A program made the translations under genes and the position numbers. DNA of 64,000 bases. Origin: Limnanthes douglasii subsp. nivea (taxonomy: Eukaryota > Streptophyta > Magnoliopsida > Brassicales > Limnanthaceae). A model generated the notes under the pieces. That model was not told where the DNA came from, made no database searches, and saw only the letters and a program-made list of their open reading frames with translations. Below are positions 39,901-50,964 of this stretch, one piece after another. Positions within the stretch are counted from its first letter, which is position 1, and each line of letters opens with the position of its first letter. Where the stretch lies: positions 135,975,473-136,039,472 of the forward strand of contig JAUPFV010000004.1 in NCBI GenBank assembly GCA_036936605.1, read 5' to 3'.

Positions 39901-40639
39901 ACACCTTCAATCTCATTCGACAAATTTGTCGTGAAGTCGTCTCTGAAAGCTTCAATCTCGTTCTCCGACCGGTGAAATTTAACAAGTATACATTATCGTG
40001 GAAACTGTACTTTTTTTTGCGTTTTTGACGAATTTGAACCACTTTTTTCTCTTAATTCACGATAGGCGTTGCTTTTTATACTAGAATGAAGTATCTACTG
40101 ACGATAGTTGCTCAGTTTATGGGTTTATAGTCGAAGCCAGGGTAGAATTTTAGTTGCATGTAATACTGATACTCTCCTGAGAAATATTATGTATGTTAGA
40201 TCTGCATTAGGTAGTTCATTGTTGATTTTGGTGTTTGTTGCATAATTCCCAGATCCATGCAACGTGCATGTAAAAAGTGTAACAGTTCGCAACCTGATCA
40301 CCCACAATGCAAGCAATTCGCAGCTCGATTGTATGTTTATACTTATTTACAAACACTTCGCAGCTTGAGCTACCTAATTCGCATCATATCAAAACTTATT
40401 TCGCAGCTTGTCTGTTAAGCCAATATTTATATGTATGCAATTCGCAGCTTGTGATGCGAATTATTTGTGACATTCCAACTGATTTGTGTTTGTGCAGAAA
40501 GCATGACAACAAAACCCAGCTACTACAGATCAGGGTTGGTGAGCCTTCTAAAGCTACTCAAAGACATGCGTATTACAAGGGCTCACATTGAAGCTGCAAG
40601 AAACACACCCTTCTACACGCTTCTGAAAACGGCGTTCGA
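33954..40639. repeat. Tandem segment, copy 2 (6686 bp)
   Basis: Second head-to-tail copy. The junction reads GGCGTTCGA|TTAATAAAAAG, with at most one base of shared sequence at the breakpoint. At every place compared it is identical to copy 3 and shares copy 3's differences from copy 1, such as GAGCTCATACGG, CAAACGGGAAAAATCCCG and 10-base G runs. Confidence 0.95.
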
Positions 40640-40645
40640 TTAATA
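40503..40645 (+). pseudogene. Truncated first coding exon (copy 2)
   Basis: Exact repeat of the feature at 33817: the exon start of the DUF1985-like-Ulp1 gene joined at 40639/40640 to element D sequence and stopped by TAA TAA. Confidence 0.85.
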
Positions 40646-43600
40646 AAAAGACAGAAGTGATCAAGGAGAATTAGAAGACTTCTAGGAAATGATATGCAAC
40701 TTATATATCCTCTAAGAAATAACAACTAACGGGGGACCCGATTGTCTTTGATGACATTAATGATCCATGTGAGGCACCCCACCTATCAAATCAAGGGATG
40801 AATTCGAATGCACCAATATGGAAGGAACTAAGACATTACAAATTCACCGTAACATACCAACATAATTAAGGTACATGTTACTTGACGTTTTTATAACGCA
40901 ACTTGGACACATTTGTCGAGAATGCTCATGATATTACAAAGATCACAAGAGATGTTATATGTCATATGCTGTTTATCAACATCAACTTTCGGCTAATCAA
41001 ACAAAAGTAGAGGTATTACTATCAACAAAAAACGGAAGCTATAATTGAAGAGTTAGAAAAAATTACTATTGTTTGATATATTCGTGATTCTCATTACCCA
41101 GTTTAGACAGCCAATCTAATACTAGTAAAAATAAGAATGGAAAATGACGGATGTGCGTAGACTTCATATATCTCAACAAAGCTTGTACAAAAGACTATTT
41201 CCCTCTGTTGTAAATTTTATCAGCTTGTAAATGTTATATTTGAGAATAAAATATTATTATTCATAGATGTCTATTTCGAATTAAATCAATTAATTATGCA
41301 TGAAAACGATCCAAATCACACAAGTTTTATCATAAAAAAAAGGAATGTATTGTTATAGATTAATGTCCTTATGGATGAAGAATATCAGGTCTACGTATCA
41401 ACACCTTATAAACAAGGTTTTTGACATAAAACTTGGTCTAAACCTAAAATCATATATTAACGATATGTTAGTTACTAATGTTCAAGAAAATGATCATTTG
41501 ACCAACTTATCTAAAACCTTCAGGGTCAATCTCAATCTCAATATGGATAGAATTACTTTTAGCATCCAATCGGTTAGGCTCAATGGTTTTATGGTCCCTG
41601 AAAAGGGAATTGACCTATATAAATCAACTCTCAAACTTAGTGTCATGCATCCTCCATGCAACACAAAATAAGTACAAATATTGGTTGAAAGATTTGTTGT
41701 ATTAAACCGATTTATTTGTAGATCTTCAGAAAAATATCAAAATTTCTTTCAAGTTCTACGAGAAGTATGGAAATTCTATTAGGCTCCATCTTGTGAGAAA
41801 TCATTTCAAAACATCAAGACGTTTCTAGTTTCACCAGAGGTAATAACCAAGTTGAAGCCACAAGATTATTTATTTTTCTATTTGACGGTCTCAAACGATG
41901 TTGTAAATATTGTGTTAGTTTATGAAGAAGAATGAGGCAAAGGCTATCAACTATGTAAGTTAATCTTTACTCAATGCATAAAATACTTACTTGCATATGG
42001 AAAATATGGCATTAGTATTGGTGGTTGTAATTCAAAAAATAAGAACATATTTCCAAGCCGATACGATCATTGTCTATGAATCCTTATACTTGAAGAATAT
42101 GTTTGAAAGATTAACAAGGTTATTCATTGACCTGTGCGACTACACCATTCAATTTGAAACCATAAAAATATAATCAAAGCCCAAACCTTGGTAGACTTCA
42201 TGACCGAGTTTCAGTTCAAAAGACCAATACTTACCAAGGAGCATGATGAATCAACTTAAAATCTCAAACGAACGATGGAAGAGATAACTAAGACTTAGGG
42301 GGGGGGGTCAAACATCCAAAAATAAAACACAATAAACGCCTCGAGTTTCACCATTAGATCATCACCTTGAATCCCTCATGCAAACTTAAGTCCTTGAATC
42401 AATCGCAGAGTAACCCAAACTACATTTTCTTTAGGGAGATTAGAGGAAACTCCTTCTCCAGTTAATTCTGAGCCCCCTCGTCCACTGCGCAAGGAAACCC
42501 TTCATGTTTATACAAAAACTCAACTTCATCAAACCCTAAAAAGAAAAACCTTCATAGCCAGGGGGGGGGGTAATGATCCAACTAATATCCGCCAAAAGAT
42601 ATGTCTTGATACAATTTATCAAACTCGGCTTCCGAGTTTCCAATAAAGATGCAAAATATGAAGTCATCATTGCACGCTTTTGGTTGGCCAAGATCTATGG
42701 AACAAATGAGGTCCAACTAGTTATATAGTCTCATTCGGTGGTTCATCAATAACTTAGCTAGGATAAAGCTAAAAAAGACTATTATTTGCCACAAAATCAT
42801 ATTCAATGATGTTAGTTTTGAACAAGTCTCAGAGCTTAGGATGCAGTTGATGATGCATTGGAGTCTTCGGCATGTACAACATTAGCATCAAGATCCATCT
42901 TACAAGAAAAATTTTCTAATCACCATCCCCATAAAATTCATCAATATTCTCATCTTCAAGATTCATGGTAATTGAAGGAGAAGAAATAGAAGAAGAGGAT
43001 CAACGACCGAAAGGCTACTTCTTGAAAAAGAGGCCAAAGTTTAAAAACTCAAAATGAAATCAGTCAGATTTGTGTGAATCTCAGGCACACTCTACAAAAA
43101 AGGTCCCACCAAACCATTGTTTTACTGCCTTGACTCCAATTAAGCAATATTAATGGTGGTTGTGTTACATATTAGAGAAGAAAGTACCCATTGTTGGTAC
43201 AATATGCTTTAAAGAATAATCTTAAGTCAAGATTACTATTGTCCTACTATGATATGTGATGGAAAGAATAGAGTCAAGCATTATAACACATGTCAATGCT
43301 TTTCCAACTTAATTCAGGTTCTAATATTGTTGCTTAAAATAATATATAAACCATTTTTTATATGTGGGTTTTAATATTGTATGACTCATTTGAGAGACTC
43401 TGAGAAGCAGTAAATTCTTACTTGTAGCGGTGAACTAATTTTCTTAATTAGTAGAGCCGCAACCATTGGTACACATCACAGTAAAGAATGTTATCAACTT
43501 CCTCAGGTCCAATACTATAACAGATACGGTAGACCATATGACTCAATTCCAAAATGAACGGATCACATGTTTCTACCACACAAAATATATTAATAATTTT

Positions 43601-46253
43601 TTTGATTATTTTCCCATCCTTATGCCAATGGGAAACTAAAAGTGACCAGCATGACCATATTTAATGACATAAAAAATATATCAGAAGGTGTCACATAGAA
43701 CTGGCCAAATTTCTTGCAAGAATTCTTTTAGTTTTACACAACCACTTCACATTCAAAAATATAAAAAAATATTATGTTTTGGTTATGAACATAAAAATAA
43801 TGGTACCATTGGATTTTTTTGTGCCTTCCTACCAAATTTTAATATATGAGAAGGGTAATACGTCAGAAGCAAATAACAACAGTAATAATTTCAAGGTTCA
43901 TTTTTGAATTTTTAAGAAGAGGGACAAAGTCTGAAGAAAATCATTTCTTCATAGCAACAAAACAAAAAGTAAGAATGAGATAGTATTCAGCACCAAATGA
44001 AGCTACATACCTCATTAAACAAATACATAATACATAAATAAAAAGATACTTTAAGAAGTACATTTACCCTACATTAGCAAAACTATAGAGGATGACTATT
44101 GAAAGTAGTCCTTAAAGGAATCATGCACCATTCACAAATGAAGTTTTCTTATTTCTAAACATAATCCAAATAAGGATCTCAATGGTTCTTATTCAGGTTT
44201 CAACCTTTTGAAATAACAAATCATTGAACAACACAGTACTTTATATAAAACAAAACAAAACAAGCACAAGTCAATATAATTTGTAAGTGATAAAATTTAC
44301 TACATCTTTAATACCACAAAAGATCCACAATTATGAGAACTTTAGTACACAAAAATTACCCCAACAATGGGGATTTCAGTCATCAAACTTCCCCAAGGGA
44401 TACATCAATGCAAAACAAAAATTAAATTATGAAAATGCATAATTCACCATGTACGGTTGAACCTCCATCTTTAGTTGTTCTTATTGTATGGTCATTCCTA
44501 TTGGCCACATTTCCGACTCTATTTAGAGATGTTAGCAAAATAACTTGGTTGAGATATCATCTTGGCCACCATCTTTCTCTATCAAACGGGAAAAATCCCG
44601 ACTCACATGCTCTATGATTTGCTAATACTTTTTATAACTATCTTTTGTGACGATTATAAGAGGCTCATGCTTAGGGGAGCTAAAGAGCTCATACGGCTTG
44701 GACTTCTCATCCTTAGGAACATAGTTATATAATATGTCTATATTGTTCTCATGATAATATTTATGAAAGTGTTATAAAATCTGTTTTCAACTTTATGCAT
44801 CACATCTTTGGATGCTTCAAACATCTCTTTTTTAAAGCCAACCACCAATGCAGCTTGTCCACCACGTTCGACCACCATGGTGTATTCAAACTCCTTATTT
44901 TGGGCCAATGCTTCCTCTAGTTGTGCATGAAAATCTTTCTTTTCAATTTGAGTTACGATATGTTTGGCCTCCCGGTACTCTTACATTTTGGCTAGTTAAG
45001 CATATGCATTATCCAATTTTTTATGATATGAGGAAATGGTTTTGGTCTGCATGAGAGTCAAATTGTGAAAAAAAATTCTCCAAAGACAATAAAAGATAAT
45101 AATGTTGGGTGATTACCTTTGAACACCCATTGGAATTTGAAATGAGAAGGGCTCAATATAAACTTGTTCTTGCAGTTGAGTTGCGTTATCAACTTTGGAT
45201 TGAAGTTCATGCCTCAATTCCTATATACACCCATTTATTTCCAAGATTAGCCTTCAATTTTTTGTTAGCATCTATCTCTGCTTGAAGGGCCACATTTAGC
45301 TCAGTGTGTCCTCAAACGACTCACCATCAACCTTTCAAATTGGCCAAATACCAGCTTTAAAGATGACAGAAATCTGACATGCACAATGTAAGAAATTAAG
45401 CAATGTCTACAATATAAATGAAAAGACTTCAAAATATATTCACACAAAATCACAAAGTCAAAAGGAAGTTTTAGTTTACCTCTACACCCAGTTTCAACTA
45501 TCTTTTGGCTAAATCTACAAGTGATACATGACTCGATAACTTTCTTTTGTTATCAATAGAAACAAACTTGTTAACCACCTGAGGGATCTACTTCAAGGCA
45601 AACACAACTGGTATGAACTTCCTAGTCGTATACACCCCATGAATTCTTTCATTTGGCGTATCAAGATGACTCCCAGCCACAACAAGTTTAAAAAGTACCA
45701 AAAGAAATGAAGGACTTAGCTAAGACACTTCTGAACCTTCGGTTGTCAAATATGCAACTTCCATGACTCGCTCAGGATCTGACTATTCGATCAACTCATC
45801 ATCATTATATACAAGCTCTTCTCTTATGGTGGCAAACGTAACACCACCACTCCTATTTTGGGCTGGCAGAATTGAAGTCACTTAAGTCCATAAAGAAAAA
45901 TACCGATGTATCTCGAACCTATTAAAAGTTTGACCAAAAATAGGTTGTGGTACAGTTTAACATTCAACCAAAAACAAGAACATTCGTCTTCAGACAACAA
46001 ATGTGTGATCAGAATTTGATAGTTTTGACAAAATAAAAATAGCAAAACTCCAAAATATTATACCAATATTAGTCATTCCTCGCCTCTCGCATACACGGAA
46101 GGTTACTAATAATAGTGAAATCTCATCACTTTAAACGCAACCCACTAAAATAATTCTCAATTTAAATTTTTTAAAAATAAATAAAATAAAAAATACATAT
46201 ATTTATCGCACTCATCAACAAAAAAAAATACTAACAAATAATTAATATATACA

Positions 46254-47188
46254 CTTTAGAGAAAAGTACCTGAAAATACCCACTCAACTATCTTATTACT
46301 CGGCGATACCCGCTTTTAACATAGTGTTACTTAATACCCAGACTAATAAATTGGACAAAAATACCCTTCCACTATATATACCCATTTTTCAATTCCAACC
46401 CACTTTTTCGACCCTCCTATCACCCTAAACAAACGCAAAATTCTAATTTTAGAAACCACCAGAAAACAAACCGTTCGACTTCGTGATACTCTCTCTCTCT
46501 CTCAAACCCAGAAACCCTACAGCTTCTCACCGTTCGCACCTTCGACACTATCGCACCGGTCAACCTCTTTTACTCAGACAGACTACACACCTTCAATCTC
46601 ATTCGACAAATTTGTCGTGAAGTCGTCTCTGAAAGCTTCAATCTCGTTCTCCGACCGGTGAAATTTAACAAGTATACATTATCGTGGAAACTGTACTTTT
46701 TTTTGCGTTTTTGACGAATTTGAACCACTTTTTTCTCTTAATTCACGATAGGCGTTGCTTTTTATACTAGAATGAAGTATCTACTGACGATAGTTGCTCA
46801 GTTTATGGGTTTATAGTCGAAGCCAGGGTAGAATTTTAGTTGCATGTAATACTGATACTCTCCTGAGAAATATTATGTATGTTAGATCTGCATTAGGTAG
46901 TTCATTGTTGATTTTGGTGTTTGTTGCATAATTCCCAGATCCATGCAACGTGCATGTAAAAAGTGTAACAGTTCGCAACCTGATCACCCACAATGCAAGC
47001 AATTCGCAGCTCGATTGTATGTTTATACTTATTTACAAACACTTCGCAGCTTGAGCTACCTAATTCGCATCATATCAAAACTTATTTCGCAGCTTGTCTG
47101 TTAAGCCAATATTTATATGTATGCAATTCGCAGCTTGTGATGCGAATTATTTGTGACATTCCAACTGATTTGTGTTTGTGCAGAAAGC
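46254..47188 (+). promoter_or_regulatory. Promoter and leader of the DUF1985-like-Ulp1 gene
   Basis: TATATATA at 46373-46380; a CT-rich tract (about 46489-46503) typical of a plant 5' leader; a possible donor GTATAC near 46672; and acceptor TTTGTGCAG ending 47183, five bases before the ATG at 47189. The inferred leader intron holds seven TTCGCA/TGCGAA half-sites (46972-47146). The sharp change at about 46254 could be the end of the transposable unit, but no terminal inverted repeat was confirmed. Confidence 0.55.
46972..47146. repeat. TTCGCAGC motif array in leader intron
   Basis: Half-sites TTCGCA at 46972, 47003, 47043, 47064, 47086 and 47127, and TGCGAA at 47141. The last two form the 20-bp inverted pair TTCGCAGCTTGTGATGCGAA. 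Copies also exist at -6686 and -13372. Confidence 0.85.
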
Positions 47189-48252
47189 ATGACAACAAAA
47201 CCCAGCTACTACAGATCAGGGTTGGTGAGCCTTCTAAAGCTACTCAAAGACATGCGTATTACAAGGGCTCACATTGAAGCTGCAAGAAACACACCCTTCT
47301 ACACGCTTCTGAAAACGGCGTTCGAAATCCGTAATGAGGAAGAGCTGCCAAGGAAAAAATTCTACCAAATCATTCAGTATATCATCGAGAAATTCTCTCT
47401 GGAAAGAGACGCCTTTAGGATTGGCAACAAGTATGTAAAGCTAACTGAAAACGATATCAAGATCATATTCGGGCTGAGGCATGGCACCGAGAAAATGAAG
47501 TTAACAAAAACCGGAGCTTTTCACAACAAGTATGCAGCCGGAGAGGAGGACGAATCAAGGATGGTGAAGAAATACTTCATGGTAAAAACTGGCAGGAAAG
47601 TAGCAGCTAGTAATACCAAAACAATAACAAATGCCATTATAAAGGTACGTCTAAAATGGACTTATCTTTATAAAGCAAGATTCTGTACATTTCTAACATA
47701 GCATGTTGTCATTGGTTTTACAGGAGGGTATAGAGAAGGCCATAAACGAAGGAGGGGAGCATGAATTGGAAGATGTGGCGAGGCTGTTGATACTGTTTTT
47801 GTGCTCCACGCTATTCTACTCCGTATCTGGAGATATCTTGGGCTGGAGGACGGTTTATTACGTTGAAGACCTCAATAGAATAAACAATTATGACTGGGCT
47901 GGATCGATTCTGTTCAAGCTTCGGCAGTCTATCAGGAGTTGCTTAGCAGTAGAAAGAGCTGATAAAGTCGTCGGCTGCGTCGCCCTTGTAGTTGTAAGAT
48001 TGATCTATGCAATATAAAAATTAGTTATGTACATAGCATCGTGTTGATAAAACTTGTCCCCATGCAGCCTTTCATCATGGAGCACACAACAATTTGCCAC
48101 GAGGTAGCGAAGCCAACCTCGATACCAAGGTTTTTCAAATGGTTGGGGTTAGAGTGCCAAGCATCAACCATGACATATCTTATTAGAACACCCTACCTGG
48201 ATAATGACCAGGTATAAGCTTTATATATGTATTGAACTGGGGGTGCATACAG

Positions 48253-48507
48253 TTCGCAGCATATGATGCGTTTTGCTTATAAAAATATATCAATCATTTC
48301 GCAGCCTCATATGAATTTTACTTCGCATCTTCATTTTCAACACAGTTCGCATCATATGTTTTATACTTAGTTCGCCTCATATGGTTTACACTTAGTTCCC
48401 ATCATATGTTTTACATATAGTTCGCATCATACTGTCTCATACTCATTTCGCAGCTTAGCATGCAAACTGCTTATAAAAACCACACAGTTCGCATCATATG
48501 ATGCGAA
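48253..48507. repeat. TTCGCAGC/TTCGCATC motif array in intron 3
   Basis: Exact half-sites at 48253, 48298, 48322, 48346, 48421, 48447, 48488 (TTCGCA) and 48502 (TGCGAA), plus variants at 48371 and 48395. 48488-48507 is the perfect 20-bp palindrome TTCGCATCATATGATGCGAA. The flanking words CATATG and ATCATATG recur between sites. Confidence 0.9.
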
Positions 48508-49453
48508 CTGCTTATAAAAAACAATTTGTTTGTCTACACCCTCATACTTCCGAAACAATTAATTTACTTACATGTGCATCTGTTGGTAGGTTTTAGAAGG
48601 TCCATTACAGCTTACCGAGGCTGAAATTGAAGCTTTCGGAGAAAGAGAAGATGGTGAAGATAGTGAAGATGCAGAAGTAACAGTACCTACTTCACCGGAA
48701 GAAAGACCTAGGAAGAGGACGAAAAGCACAACATCAAAACCAAAACAAAGGAGACGAGCATCACAGAATGTAACGAATAAGGTGATGTCTCCTACACTCG
48801 AACAACCAACACCACCCGAGCCATCGATTCCACCACCAAGACTCCCCAAGAAAACGATTCCACCACAACCCAAAGGCAAATCCAGGCAAGAGCCCTCCGA
48901 CACCGACACAACCAGTATGAGTGAAACGATCGGTGATTATTTATTCAAACGCAGAGAACCTAATCCCGATATTTCTGCTCAATCAAAGCGTTTGAAGACA
49001 TACGCCGACAAGAACAAGTACGAGCGAAAAATAGAAAAATAGGCCAGAGAAGTAAGTATGACTTGAACCTTAAATAATCACTACAATCAGCACTTAATAT
49101 GTTTATAAAAAGTTTGCTATCATTTTTGCAGCTGAAAGAATTGAAACGCAAGATAGCGGAACTTGAAGCACAACAACTCCACAATGCTATCTCTCAGCCA
49201 ATTTGCTGTATCGAAAGCCCAATAAAGCATGTACCAGCAGCACTTCCAGAGAGAGTAGAATCCACTGATCAACAAGCATCCGTGTCTAATGCTGATCAGC
49301 ACCATGCTGATGGAGTACTGCCGGAAGAAAGGGATGATGATGCCCACAATTCACCCATCATGGAGACACATACAGAAGAGGTAGATAATGTAAGTAGATG
49401 ATATGATGTTATCAAACAAATATCAGGACTCTTGTGTAGTCCTGTCCAAACGT

Positions 49454-49583
49454 TTCGCAGCTTAAGCTGCGAATTATGTAATAAACTGGTGGTTTGGTTA
49501 TTACACATGGATATCAGGTCAGGATGCGAATTGTGTAATAAACTGGTGGAATGTATAACATAGATATCAAGTCAGGATGCGAA
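49454..49583. repeat. TTCGCAGC motif array in intron 5
   Basis: 49454-49473 is the perfect 20-bp palindrome TTCGCAGCTTAAGCTGCGAA. Reverse half-sites TGCGAA follow at 49525 and 49578, each preceded by a TATCA(A/G)GTCAGGA block, which is a second shared word. Confidence 0.88.
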
Positions 49584-49664
49584 ATGTGATTACACAATGA
49601 TTAACTTATGCTTAACCCTTCCACCCTTTTGTTTTTTTTTATTTTTGTATGAAATAGGAGACCG

Positions 49665-50110
49665 AAAGACAACAACAACACCAGCAGAAACAGCAAGACC
49701 AGTAGCAACAACAACAACAGCAACAATAACAACAACAACAGCACCAACAAGAAGAACACCACCAGCAACAACAACAAGAGCAACCACAACAACAGCAACA
49801 ACAGCAACAACAACAACAGCAGCAACAAGAAGAAGAACACCCCCAGCAACAGCAACAAGAAGAAGAACAACAACAACACCCCCAACAACAAGAACAACAA
49901 GAACAACAACAATAACAGCAACAACAACAACACGAACAGCAACAACAACAACAACAGCACCAACAAGAAGAACACCCCCAACAACAACAACACGAAGAAC
50001 ACCACCAGCAACAACACCAGCAGCCACAGATTCAACACGAAGACCGGCAACAAGAACAACAACAACAACAAGAGCAACAAGGACAACAAGAACAACAACA
50101 GCAGCAACAG
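49665..50110 (+). repeat. CAA/CAG repeat encoding polyglutamine
   Basis: About 445 bases of CAACAGCAA-type codons, giving Gln runs with Glu, His and Pro in the gene frame. Three Gln codons have become stops: TAG 49703-49705, TAA 49727-49729 and TAA 49913-49915, each one C-to-T change from CAG or CAA. Long ORFs in other frames and on the minus strand here are repeat artefacts. Confidence 0.9.
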
Positions 50111-50434
50111 ATAACCTTGGCGAAGAGAGAAAGGCTAACTCAAGAGGTAGCACCTCAAGAGTCAGAATCTGTCCATCCCAGTGAGAAGACAGAACTACTC
50201 AGCCAGGAAGGACCATCCTTAGAAGACAAAACCACTTCTTCGGTGGAACATCAAAGACCAACGGTGTTGTCAGCAAAGTCAGAATTGCTAAGACAACGTC
50301 AAACTGTAGGCCCGGTAACAAATCATCTGCCAGCTCCAGAGTCCCACAATAACACAGTAGGTTTACCTGATGCTTTTGTTGATGGTATTAGTACTCATGT
50401 TTCACAGACATTTTTAAATGAAATTGATAATGTA

Positions 50435-50891
50435 TGATGAGTCCGAATTCAGCATGCTCCCCGGACAAGGACAGATCGGTCCAAAGCCTCCGGACCGGAC
50501 AGATTGGACAGATTACATGGACCGGACAGATCACTTCGAACACTATGACCATAGGACTGTTCGAACTATGACAAAAATACTAAAAACCTAAACACTCGTT
50601 GACTAAGCTACTTGCTCTCCTACTTAGAGCTCATGGGTCTTTGAACATGACCCGGGTTCTTTAAACATGACCCGAAAGCCCATAAGGGCCCAAACATCAC
50701 ACTATAAATACCCAACCAACTGCATTAACTATGGGTAATGAGAATTAACTGCTACCAAGCTGCTTAATTATCTCTCTACTCCCTACTCTAAACCGTTTAA
50801 CACCCACACACCACCGTTTAACACCCACACATCACCTTAAAACACCAATTAAAATTACCAGCCTACCCTCAGGCGATTATTATCCTTACCA
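50435..50891 (+). repeat. 5' LTR of element E
   Basis: TGATGAGTCCGAATTC to ATCCTTACCA, 457 bp. U3 is rich in CCGGACAG-type words (about 50451-50570). TATAAATA is at 50703-50710, and GTTTAACACCCACACA repeats twice near 50805-50833. Confidence 0.95.
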
Positions 50892-50894
50892 AAT

Positions 50895-50912
50895 TGGCGA
50901 CCACAGTGGGAG
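50895..50912 (+). other. Primer binding site of element E
   Basis: TGGCGACCACAGTGGGAG starts three bases after the LTR. TGG complements a tRNA CCA end. The matching tRNA (perhaps Arg) could not be verified here. It differs from the TGGCGCC site of element A, so the two elements use different primers. Confidence 0.65.
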
Positions 50913-50964
50913 GAAAGAGGTGCCTGAATTAAGCATTTAAAACCTGCCAAGAAACTCTGTCCGT

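Larger units (their letters stand above)
40640..47325. repeat. Tandem segment, copy 3 (6686 bp)
   Basis: Third copy. Its right end (47325) runs without break into the remainder of exon 1 of the DUF1985-like-Ulp1 gene, so this copy keeps the original right context and supplies that gene's promoter and leader. Confidence 0.95.
47189..50434 (+). pseudogene. DUF1985-like/Ulp1 protease gene, 5' part (exons 1 to 6a)
   Basis: Coding exons by GT-AG sites: 47189-47644, 47724-47993, 48068-48211, 48590-49051, 49132-49389 and 49658-50434 (cut). All introns are phase 0. Exons 1-3 (e.g. FYQIIQYIIEKFSLERDAF, KLTENDIKIIFGL, LNRINNYDWAGSILFKLR) resemble the DUF1985-type N-terminus of transposon-borne Ulp1 proteins; family call by eye. 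Exon 4 is Pro/Lys-rich with probable nuclear localisation stretches. Exon 5 starts with a short helix (LKELKRKIAELEAQQL). Exon 6 is a glutamine tract. TAG at 49040 and stops at 49703, 49727 and 49913 interrupt it, and element E cuts exon 6 at 50434. The 3' part resumes at 60929. Uninterrupted, the gene would hold about 1,135 codons. Confidence 0.8.

Noticed and set aside
31057..45054. Repeated short ORFs (62, 68 and 94 codons) in each tandem copy
   Set aside because: Their repetition only reflects the triplication of the segment, not selection. None has a recognisable domain, and some cross an intron boundary.
49590..50184. Long ORFs on both strands (poly-Thr/Ala plus-strand, poly-Val/Leu minus-strand)
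   Set aside because: They are alternative-frame readings of the CAA/CAG repeat. The only frame that joins to neighbouring exons is the Gln frame.
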